Below, piece after piece: positions 55,531 to 64,000 of a DNA stretch of 64,000 bases. Below the pieces are notes generated by a model. It had not been told where the DNA came from. It made no database searches and was given only the letters and a program-made list of their open reading frames with translations. Position numbers and translations under genes: made by a program. Source of the stretch: Platycnemis pennipes (lineage: Eukaryota; Arthropoda; Insecta; Odonata; Platycnemididae); the NCBI GenBank assembly GCA_933228895.1, contig OW121851.1:125039624-125103623 (forward strand), given 5' to 3'. Every line of letters starts with the position of its first letter. Position 1 is the stretch's first letter.

Positions 55531-56041
55531 TACTCTCATTTCCAGTATATGTGTTCGTTACTTTCTGACATCATGAAAGGCCTTTTCTCATTCAAGTTTG
55601 CTCTCCTCTGCCTTCTGCTTCAAATTTGACGTGGTCTGATGATCGTTTATATGTGAACCGCATTCGTAATTCATTAGTTATTTAACTAAGAATTACCAAT
55701 TAACCTCTTATAGTCATTCTCAGTCAGTTTCTTGGCAGTAACACTTGACCTTGGTGCGAATCAGTTTAGTTGTGACGTTTTGGTTCCACAAACCGGAATC
55801 AAGGTAAAGTATTAAGGATTTGGGATTTCTTTGCACCATGGTGTTTCAGGGCAATCATATGTAATTAGCAGTACCTGTGTAATTATTTGCATATTTACAA
55901 TTCTCCACCGATTTTCGTTTCAAGGTTCGAGGAAGCTTGATACAAAAACCATCAATATAAATTACATACTACATTCTTTCATGCTGCGGGATAGAAGTGT
56001 TTTCGTGATACAGATTCTAATTCATAGTAACCTATCTAGAA

Positions 56042-56061
56042 CACGTCATGATCATGACGTG
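56042..56061. repeat. Perfect 20-bp palindrome
   Basis: CACGTCATGATCATGACGTG. It could be chance or a protein-binding site; no gene context beyond lying upstream of mrj. Confidence 0.6.
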
Positions 56062-57077
56062 CATAAAAAGCACGTAAGTTCGAACGTCATACATAGAAGA
56101 AAAAATGCTGAAAAACTCACCAAAAATCTGCTTGTCAAAGATATAATACCGAAGTAGCTGTTTATTGTATAGCGTTAGTTCAAATCCGAAGTGAAAGACT
56201 TCTCTATTTTACCAAAAGACTCCAGCAAATTCTGTGCTCTAATTAAACTTCTGACATTTGTTACATTGTCAATAGGTTTGAAGTGATTGAAGCATCAATC
56301 ACCGATTCAAACAGTAGTTGATACAACGATAACTCGGTATATTCTAATTGATTTCTTGCCTCTTGTGAAGATAATGTACGGGAATTGACTGCCTATGATT
56401 GCTTCCTGACTGGACTCATGAAGTATATATAATCATATTATCCATGTAGCTATGTAACATAATATCGACTGGGCCTGTTTCTGACGTTTGCCGCTGGCAA
56501 CCGTTGTTTGTGTAGGTGGCGGCCTTATCGTAACATTTTGTAAGTTCGGAACGTTCGGAACATGTGCTCAACAACTTAACTAAATTACTACGGTAGTATA
56601 CTTGACAACGGTTCCATATTGGGCTCACGGTAATTCTTTAATTATCAGTAATCAATTTTAGGTAGTGTGATTAGTTTTGTAAATGGTTATTGATGACTCA
56701 ACAATTATTGAAGTAATGATGTTTGGCATTTACACCATTGCATCTATTTTATCCCCAGTGTTTTCATCAAGAAAACCAATTTTAGTAACATTACCTATTT
56801 CCCGTTAGAATAGGCAAAACGTGTGAATGTTATTGTGATTTACTGATGGAAAACATTTGTTGGCGACGTATGTGAATTACTCTTTACCCTAAAATGTGTA
56901 ATGACGGAAATGTTCAGTATTCATCGGCACAGATTGATTTGCGGTGCAATTTTTCGGGTCATTCGCATAGTAAACAAAGTTTGAACACATACCTATACAA
57001 TGATTAACAAATTCCACCATTACTGATTTGTTTCCCATCAATGTACTGTTATTCACAATCTCAATTTCTCTTTTCAG

Positions 57078-57142
57078 GGTTCACGATCATTGGCAGTAAG
57101 TGAAGGTGGAAGTTGTAGCACATAGGTCAGCAGCAAAATAAA
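57078..57142 (+). other. 5' UTR part of the first coding exon of mrj
   Basis: A pyrimidine-rich tract ending in TTTTCAG at 57071-57077 looks like a strong 3' splice site, so this exon probably begins at 57078 and is joined to an upstream non-coding exon not identified here. An in-frame TAG at 57116-57118 separates it from any upstream coding sequence. If the acceptor is not used, this could instead lie within a longer first exon. Confidence 0.6.
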
Positions 57143-60100
57143 ATGGACGGAAGGAGTGGTCACCGGTCGAGGGGAAGCCGAGGAGGAAGCGGTGCAGCGA
57201 CGACAGTGGTAATCGATTACTATAAGATTCTTGAAGTTCCTCGTGGAGTGTCCAGTGCAGAAATAAAAAAAGCGTAAGTTCATTATCACACTTCTTACTT
57301 TTTACATCTTTTGGTCTGGGTCAAGTTTTAATCTTAGCTTGCACAGTAATTATTTATAACTTACTCTCAAATTTTGAGTCATCTAGCCAGGATTTTAGTC
57401 ATGTAATCAAAGGTTCAAATTACAACAAATCACCTCATATTCTAAGTAGGTTATAATTAGTTTTCAATTCAGGCTTAAATTGTTCCTAGTTAAGTCCCAA
57501 AAATCTCCAATAATAAATTGAAAATTGCTGGAATGTAATGTAATAAAAATAATGGTTAATGTGTGTTGATTGGCATGATTATATTTCATCAAATCCTCGA
57601 CATACCAACAAAATCGGTAACCTACTACCTTAGGTGTAAGGAAACGGATACATTCTCTTTTGGACATGGCTCAAATATTCTTCGTGGAAGTCACTACATG
57701 GATATCCACTTCCTGGGTGTCACATAAGGCATATCCACTTCCTCAGTTATTTGAGGTTTGTGGTCAGAATACAATACATTTAATGTCAAAGCACAAAGGC
57801 TTAAAACTTTCATAGAAAATACTGTGAAACAACTGTGCTATTGGTGTACTGACAATTAACCTTGATTAAACCTGAACCAACCTAAGTCTCCGCGCACTGG
57901 TTAGAATGCAATAACTTCATTTGTTAAATCTTGAACTAAATCCTACTTGCAATAGGTGGTTTCAGTATCATAAGTTCAATTCCTAATCTTTATCTTAAAA
58001 ATCTTGGGTTTTGTCAGCTATATAGCGTAAGATGTATTAAACTTAGATGGTTAAATGATTTTGGCCAATATACCTACATCCATCATGCTTGCTAGTATTT
58101 GGACTGTTCACCACATTTCTTGTGAATGAAAGGATTGTGTCCTTAAATTTCATTAAAGGATTTTTTTCTGTGCTTTTAGGTACAGGAAATTAGCTTTGAA
58201 GTGGCATCCAGACAAAAATCCAGACAACCAAGATGAAGCCAACAAGAGGTTCAAAGAAATCTCTGAAGCTTATGAAGTTCTTTCAGATGGTAAGATTTAC
58301 ACCATCAGTGTTATTTCTTTGTTATTAGTGGTACCTACATACCTTTTAGATTATAGTGGACAGAGTTTTTCTTGAAATATTTTCAGACTGTAAAATGTGT
58401 AGTTATAATTAGCTATACTGACTGCATAATTGACACATATTTAGAATGATTTGGCTGGTAAAATTGCGAATGAGGTCATCTGCCAGTAATGCTAACTATT
58501 GGATTATTTTTGTGTGACTTTCAATTAATTGACCAAAAAGATAAGTGTCACTCTACATAAAGATGTTTTTGCTTTGGCTTTGTAACATCATCTTTATGTC
58601 AAATCATTTTATTGCTGGCGGTTTTAAGGCACTCCTTTGCTATCTTGCCTTCAAATGGTTCTTGCCATTATGCTGCAACTGGAGCTAGAAAATACCTGCC
58701 GTGCATTTTAAATTTGGCTCTTTGTTGAGTTTATACACTTTACCCCACTTTTAGTTTTAACTCTTACACAAGTTTTTAAAAGCACAATTTCCTCATGTTT
58801 AAAACATAATAATGTGAGCATCGCACAACCACCCTGCTTTCTTTCGTCTTGGAATGGTGTGATGATTAAGTTGGAAATTCGGCCTATTTGAATAAGAAAA
58901 GGAATTCTCACTGCAGGACCTGTCTCTCGTTGCAGTGTCAGTTGTTGTTCTTGTCTTATATTTTGTTTTATAAATTGCAATATCCCTTCCTTCCCCCTTC
59001 TCACTCCCATTCTTGAAAAACCTGGAACCACCGTCCACAGAATCGAAGCGGCGCATTTACGATCAGCGACTTCGGGGAGGTGGCATGCACGGCAGTGGAT
59101 TCAGCACTGGATCAGGCTCTGGGGGACGCTCTCCCCGTGGATTTCCTTCATTCCGCAGTTTTTTCTTCGAGTCTCCCTTTCACCGCTTCTTTGGTATAGA
59201 CCCATAGAGATCCCTCACACACGCCTCACATCTCTCAACCTCTACCATTCCTTGGTTTTATTCCACAAGAGTGTACAGTAATTCCTTGATTTAAGTCTTA
59301 ATATGGGTCCTGTTTATTTGTTTTTACAAATGTGCTTTTCAGCCACATGTCGTGCCTACAGATTACTCTTTTTGATGGAGTCTTTGCCATGTATATCATT
59401 TCATTTATGGCTAAAATCCTAGCATTTTCATTGCCTTGTTGTGATCATCTAATTTTATGCTACCATTGCTGGAGTTGATAATGACTCAAATAATGGAAGA
59501 GTAGAATAGCAATATAAGTGAATACAAACCGTGACTCTCTTTTGACATGTTTCAAGCAATTCGTAGCTGTTACTTTTTGTTGCTTTATGTTGAAAAATAG
59601 TAGAGCTAACGGTTTCCAATTTTGGGAATCAAGGCACAGATCTTTGGCTTGCTGGGCCTATGTGAAAGCCCCCATGCTTCCTAGGATTCCTGATCCTCAA
59701 GGCAGCTTTTAGGAGGATGTATAGGAGCTAGAGCAGCTCTATTTGCCATAAGGGTTTATCAATGATTGAATTCGCATGCACTTGATTATAAATCCCAATA
59801 AATAATCACAAAAGGGATAATCCATCACTGTAAGAAAACCACCACTTTGCCATTATTTGTGGCAAGTGTGTTTAAAATTGTCTTTTCTGTCAACAAATGA
59901 TATAAGGGCAAAATAAAATCTAACGGTGTTGATTTACCACCCTTTGTGATAATGTATGGGGTCCTCATGGACAGTGGCTTCCTTGAAGTAAATTCCACCT
60001 TATCTGTGACATCTCTGATGGACCGTAAAGGCAAATGGAGCTGCTCTAGCTCCTGTACATCCTCCTAAAATAGTGCCTGGGATTAGAAATCATGGGTATT

Positions 60101-62127
60101 GTGTGATCTATGTGGTTCCTGGTCCAGGAAACTCTTTTCCTCTGGCAATTTCAAACACACTTGCTTTCCATGCATAATGGCAAAGTAATATCTCTCAGTT
60201 TTGGCACATAGTGCATTGTGTTATGAAATAGAAAATTTGTACACAGTTGTGATAAGAATTTTGTTACAAGCCTATGTGGCACTGAAAGTGTTTAGGTTTC
60301 ATTTCCAGATTTGAAGTGCTGGCACTGACTAGTCAGTTATTAAATTGAAATTTCTTGTAAATTGAGAATAAACCATACATGTTCCTAAATACCTAGTTGA
60401 TGACCAGTGCCCCTGACATTAAATGGAGGAAATACTGTTAACATTCCAACTGTCTCCATCCTTTGCCTCAACCTCCTTTGGAGACACCGCCTCTGGTGGC
60501 ACTCTTTGCCAGGGTGCCTGACTGGAACCGCTTGCCCCATCCTCATTGCTCACTGCTGCTCCCCACTAATCATTCCTCGTGTTTCTCACTCTTGCTTTAC
60601 AGTAGTTATTTGTTTTTGCTGCCGTGAGAATGGACGAGGGAAAATGGGCTGAAATCAAGATGTGCATTCAAAAGAACTCACAATTTTTTTCTAGTTTGGA
60701 TTGCCATTAAACCCTTTTTTTGCCTCTCTTCAGCACCTAATATTTTTTTATGAATTTTTGTTGAAAGAAATCATTATGAACTTGGCCTCTCAACAATCAG
60801 ATGTTGATTGCATGGGAATTTCTTTAAGCATTGGATTTGAACTGGTATACATGAAACAATGAAATGGAATGCCTGTATAAACATTTTATAAACTTTTTTA
60901 GACCTCTGAAAAGGCAGAAAGCAGGTTTTGGGTGTGCTTAAGAGGTTTTGAAGCTGGCATAGTGTGCATTTTATATACATGTGTTCATGAACTCAAAGTG
61001 TGCTAAGGGTTGGCATTGATGTTTTAAGCTCAAGGAAGCCTTTTGATGTGAGTAAATGTTTTATCCCAGAAAGGAATACTGTGTCATTTCTGTACACAGA
61101 ACTAGAGTACAAGACTATTTAAAAGTCTATTGAGTACTTCATCCTAGTATTCGATCGTAGGAACGTTGGATAAGGATTGGTTGTCCATAACATCTCTGCC
61201 TAGTTTTAGCATGATGAGTGCTGTTCCCTTAATTTAATTCCAATGTATCTGAAACTTGTGATTAATAGTCTAATTAATCTAAATCTGCATTGCTTTTTTG
61301 TTCATGAGTGTACTTTTTACAATTAATGATTTACTTTCAACAGAAATTAGCTTAATGAGTTCTGGTGTGGTTCATTTTTTATGTGGTTGAGTTGTCTTTA
61401 ACATCATTTTAACTCTGCATGGATTTCTCATCCCTCTTCCCAGCATTTTGGTGAAAACTTCATGGTTCATCTTATTCTTTTATTAATATGAGCTTTTTAT
61501 AATTTTAGGTGTTAGCTGGCCATTCTTAATACCATGCTACTAAAAACATCGTGAAAGCTAAAAGCTTGACTCATTCACTGTGCTGGCATTCCATATCATG
61601 TCAAAAATGATTCTATAAAACCTTTGTGACTTTTGTTTTAAAATTGTTTGGAGGCTTAGCTAATTTAAATTAAAAAGAAAATCATTTACAAGCACTGACA
61701 ATATTGTGGTCTTATAGGTTCATTTATCTATTGTCAGAGTAGATAATTTTTTAGTGGAGCAGTAATTTTTGTGAAATTGTCCATTGAACATTTTTTTATT
61801 ATTTTTACTGAAGCTGATCACATCTTAAAATTGATTTTTCTTCTGCTGGAGCACTTTGCCCATGGCTGTCACTCATGTTCTCCTTGCCCTTTCTCTCTTT
61901 CCCCTCTGCAGAGAAGAAACGAAAGGTATATGACCAGTACGGGAAGGAGGGCCTGGCAGGAGTGGGAGTCGGCAGGCGCCCTGGTGGCAGGCACCATGAC
62001 TTCTTCTCCGATGATCCCCACGATATCTTTGGTGGAGCATTCCCTGGGTTTACATTCCGTGACCCAGAAGATGTGTTTAGGGAATTCTTTGGAGCAGACA
62101 TGGGATTTCCAGATCTCTTCCCTGCAG
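57078..62127 (+). CDS. mrj: DNAJB6/Mrj-type J-domain co-chaperone gene (partial, 3' end outside window)
   Basis: Gene-level entry, coding exons 57143-57273, 58180-58289, then 59041-59207 (3a) or 61912-62127 (3b). The product is a class B J-protein: the J domain binds Hsp70 and stimulates its ATPase through the HPD loop, and DNAJB6-type members suppress protein aggregation in cytosol and nucleus. Seen directly: a J domain from about residue 25 (DYYKILEVP) to 95 (YDQYGKEGL), HPD at residues 53-55, then in 3b a G/F-type region with [15 protein letters not shown], a DNAJB6/B2 hallmark. Introns are GT-AG and phases agree (exons 2 to 3a and 2 to 3b are both phase 1). The Ser/Thr-rich segment and C-terminus expected of DNAJB6 are not in the window, so the gene continues past 64,000. 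Start 57143 is supported by an in-frame TAG at 57116 and a good context (A at -3, G at +4). It could be another DNAJB2/6/7/8-like paralogue; Mrj is the likeliest single insect orthologue. Confidence 0.9.
57143..57273 (+). CDS. mrj: mrj coding exon 1 (start codon, J-domain helix I and start of helix II)
   Basis: Encodes 43 full codons plus two bases (GC) of an alanine codon completed in the next exon. Residues 1-24 are a Gly/Ser/Arg-rich extension ([15 protein letters not shown] and following); J proteins of this type usually begin almost directly at the DYYKIL segment, so this extension is unusual. [20 protein letters not shown] is helix I, the loop and the start of helix II. The donor is GC|GTAAGT at 57274. 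Codon use and the J-domain match make this secure; only the use of this ATG rather than another transcript start is inferred. Confidence 0.92.
57274..58179 (+). other. mrj intron 1 (906 bp)
   Basis: GT-AG intron, AT-rich. It holds no recognised repeat apart from a small imperfect tandem repeat near 57,692-57,740, where ATATCCACTTCCT occurs twice. No other coding segment seen. Confidence 0.8.
58180..58289 (+). CDS. mrj: mrj coding exon 2 (J-domain helices II-III with HPD)
   Basis: Acceptor TTTTAG at 58174-58179 and donor G|GTAAGA at 58290. The leading G completes the alanine codon from exon 1. Residues 45-80 read [20 protein letters not shown], then [16 protein letters not shown]: the HPD tripeptide, the DEANKRF loop and helix III are all intact. 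The exon ends with one base (G) of the next codon, giving phase 1. Nothing is broken or missing, so a functional Hsp70-stimulating J domain is expected. Confidence 0.93.
58290..59040 (+). other. mrj intron 2 (to exon 3a; extends to 61911 when 3b is used)
   Basis: GT-AG intron. The region 58,981-59,015 is pyrimidine-rich and probably serves exon 3a. No mobile element recognised in this part. Confidence 0.75.
59041..59207 (+). CDS. mrj: mrj alternative exon 3a (short J-domain tail with stop, or internal exon ending at 59193)
   Basis: The acceptor is CCGTCCACAG ending at 59040, with its pyrimidine tract about 25-60 bases upstream. Spliced to exon 2, the G plus AA make Glu81, and the frame runs [18 protein letters not shown]..., replacing the [15 protein letters not shown] segment of 3b. 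A Gly/Ser-rich stretch follows, then [14 protein letters not shown], and a stop codon at 59205-59207, which would give a 135-residue protein. A GTATAG sequence at 59194 could be a 5' splice site. Used there, the exon is 153 nt, phase 1 in and out, exactly like 3b. [10 protein letters not shown] resembles the FF/PF-rich segment that follows the G/F region in DNAJB6 (family knowledge). The conserved KRRIYD core argues strongly that this is a real exon and not a chance ORF. Confidence 0.8.
59208..59670. other. Sequence after exon 3a: 3' UTR or intron
   Basis: If exon 3a is terminal this is its 3' UTR; if the 59194 donor is used it is intron. No clear AATAAA was found before the fold-back element that starts near 59,671. 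The first AATAAA seen lies inside that element, near 59,797. Confidence 0.4.
59671..60096. mobile_element. Fold-back/MITE-like element with about 70-90 bp inverted arms, inside mrj
   Basis: The left arm (59,671 to about 59,765) and right arm (about 60,010 to 60,096) are reverse complements, sharing a core TTTTAGGAGGATGTANAGGA, then GCTAGAGCAGCTC and ATTTGCC. The ends both begin CCCATG. The interior, about 250 bp, is AT-rich with no ORF. No clean target-site duplication was found, and weaker complementarity may extend the arms outward. It lies between the two alternative exons 3a and 3b. Superfamily unknown. Confidence 0.7.
60097..61911 (+). other. Intron between exons 3a and 3b
   Basis: No ORF with recognisable similarity and no identified repeat. 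The stretch is T-rich, and its last 50 bases are the pyrimidine tract of exon 3b. An 81-aa frame at 60,407-60,652 is treated as chance. Confidence 0.6.
61912..62127 (+). CDS. mrj: mrj alternative exon 3b (J-domain end and G/F region)
   Basis: A long pyrimidine tract (CTCTTTCCCCTCTGCAG) ends at 61911, and the donor is GCAG|GTAATC at 62128. The exon is 216 nt (72 codons), phase 1 on both sides, so it is a symmetric cassette. It encodes residues 81-152: [17 protein letters not shown], a short basic Gly-rich linker, [33 protein letters not shown] and PDLFPAG. The [15 protein letters not shown] motif is the recognisable DNAJB2/B6 signature after the J domain. Further exons lie outside the window. 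Confidence 0.92.
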
Positions 62128-64000
62128 GTAATCAAATTTTTTTGTGAAGTTTTTCTGACCCAATGTCTGACAAGTTGAAGCGAATCAGGATACATTGATG
62201 CTGAAGGCAATTGATCATCAGGCATCTGAATAATAAACTCTTATTTTATCAATTACTTGTAATAAATGAGGTAGTGAAAATATTAGGGATGGGATCTTCG
62301 AATCCCTATAATATTCCATCTTCTGCTGGATCATTAAATCCTAAATTCCCCTCTAATTTCTACTTGAATCAGAATGCTAGAAAATTCAACTCACTTGTAC
62401 TGTATCGTAATTCGTAAGGAATTGCCAATGTTCCATTAGGCATCAAAGGTGCTAGAAAATCCTTGTCCTCAGTTGATGTGTTCTGTACCATCACCATGAT
62501 GACATAATAGCATGGATAAAATCAGTATCATCTTCATCTGAGTCTAAGATGACCTCTAAAATTCTATGGGAAAAAAGTTTGGGGTTTTCAATGTAGTTTT
62601 TGAGATATTAAAGTTTTTTTAACATGGGGACTTATGGTGCACCCCACTTCGTAAGGGTCAATTATGTATTATTTACGTTTCTATCATATAGATTTTCACC
62701 AAAAACTGAAATGATGTGGATATTAGCCAACAATTTTTATTCTGAGAAAATCAACCAGTGTTGTCGACTTATTTCCTCCGTATATACGAAAGAAATAACA
62801 TATTCCGATTTTCAAATATCGCGTGCAAAGTTTTGAGGTGCATTTGGCAACGTCAAATCAAACGAAGGAAAGCAAATGCACGAGAAACCACACAAATCAT
62901 TCCACAAAGTCCACGAATATTACAATGTAGTCCCCTTGACAAAGTTCTTGAGAATAGATGAATACGAAACCTGCCGTTACAACTGCTGAAACACAGAAAC
63001 AATTGCCTACACAATAGCAGTGCCAAATTTCAGGATGTTTCGTAGTAAAAAAGAGAGATTAAATAAATGGGTTAAACAAATGTTACAAATGTGTAAGCAT
63101 TTTATCACAGTTATTTTGTCCCTACAAAATATGCGAATACCCATAGCATAAAATTGTATATTTTTTCAATCCATATATTAAAACCAACATCTCCAAGGCC
63201 AAAGGATATCATTACATTAAAAGCTATATAAAGCTAAAAGAAAGTTGTCACAGAGTGACAACATTCAGGTTGCCTAGATACAGAATAAAGTCAAGTTTTA
63301 TATCATGTTTCATGTCAATATTTTAATTCAAAAGGGCTATGTTTCAATATGACTTGGGAGTTTGAGGCATCCAGTAAAAATATTGTGTAATTGAATCATG
63401 TCCTAGCAATTTTTTAGTTCCATTGAAATTATATGAGCACTAGTTCTCAGCGACTCACAATTACCGAACCAGCCACCTTAAGTAATCTTCAACTTCCCAA
63501 AACCACCATGACACGCCACCTCTTACTTGAAGAATTTGGCATGATCAATTTGTAATTTTACCGAAGGAAACATGCACAGCCATGGAAATTCGATACACAG
63601 CCGTGGATACGCAAATGTATGTACGAAAAATGTATTAAAAGTGTGCACAATTTGTGTGAGGGCTTAACATGTGAAGGTTCAATATATTTTTTCATTCTTC
63701 TAGCTTTTAATGTATTGATTTCAGCTTTTAACATTTCCTGAGTTTTGATGAAAATTTAATTCAGCAGAAATAAAATATTCCTATAATAGGAGACCTCTTG
63801 GTGATCGGTCAGGGAAATTGGTAAAGCCATCAGGGAAAAGTCAGGGAATTTGAAAATGGGTTATCAGTAGCCACACTGACATGGTTGCAGTACTCCACAA
63901 TAATAGGAACAGAAGAGCTTTTAGGGTAAAATCTGCCAATTATCCCATCCAGGAACAACAGCTGTCTGAGTACATAAGGGATAGATTTTGACGCAGTTTT
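62128..64000 (+). other. mrj intron 3 (runs off window)
   Basis: Starts with the exon 3b donor GTAATC. No following exon of the J protein was recognised before the window ends. Around 63,795-63,860 there is a CAGGGAA-rich fragment that looks like part of a dispersed repeat (see findings). Confidence 0.6.

Larger units (their letters stand above)
54364..57077. other. Region upstream of mrj coding exon 1; possible 5' intron
   Basis: A strong 5' splice-site-like sequence ATG|GTAAGTGG lies at 54,361-54,368 and could end a non-coding first exon that joins the acceptor at 57077. This is a guess from one site. The stretch also contains a LINE tail (54,690), a fold-back arm (55,430) and a 20-bp perfect palindrome at 56,042-56,061. 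No protein gene seen. Confidence 0.2.

Noticed and set aside
60407..60652. 81-aa plus frame inside the mrj intron, as another exon
   Set aside because: No J-protein similarity and no matching phase-1 splice sites around it.

Overview
The window reads as nuclear DNA from an arthropod, most likely an insect with a repeat-rich genome; I cannot name the species. The reasons are one intron-containing DNAJB6/Mrj-type chaperone gene with canonical GT-AG splice sites, several families of 5'-truncated non-LTR retrotransposons, several tRNA-derived SINE families, small terminal-inverted-repeat elements with clear target-site duplications, and simple repeats. There is no operon structure and no long open frame in the first 57 kb.

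Layout. Bases 1 to about 57,000 are gene-poor. They hold dispersed repeats: (a) a CR1/jockey-type LINE, here family A, whose 3' end carries a GTAGAT-type hexamer tail and is present about 20 times, mostly as the last 50 to 130 bp; (b) a second non-LTR family, here family B, seen through the C-terminal end of its reverse-transcriptase ORF at 10.5, 13.6, 16.2, 27.4 and 48.4 kb, with related but more distant pieces at 37.7 and 49.6 kb; (c) tRNA-derived SINEs of at least three types; (d) palindromic fold-back elements whose centres share a hammerhead-ribozyme-like core; (e) an internally duplicated hAT-like MITE with an exact 8-bp target duplication, a TTAA-flanked MITE, and others. Between them lie unique AT-rich DNA and several C+T-rich, CpG-containing patches of 300 to 500 bp in which chance ORFs overlap on both strands. 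I found no supportable protein gene there.

Bases 57,078 to 62,127 hold the only supported host gene, a plus-strand J-domain co-chaperone of the DNAJB6/Mrj type. A start exon encodes the beginning of the J domain, a second exon carries the HPD motif, and then two different exons are each in the correct splice phase to follow: 3a at 59,041 and 3b at 61,912. 3b continues with a vertebrate-like G/F region. 3a either ends the protein at a stop or, using an in-frame donor 12 bases before that stop codon, acts as a mutually exclusive internal exon. A fold-back element sits in the intron between them. The gene's C-terminal exons lie beyond the right edge.

The two observations most worth checking are the alternative J-domain exon pair and the set of fold-back elements that preserve a CTGAWGA-hairpin-GAAAC core in a hammerhead-like three-way-junction layout.
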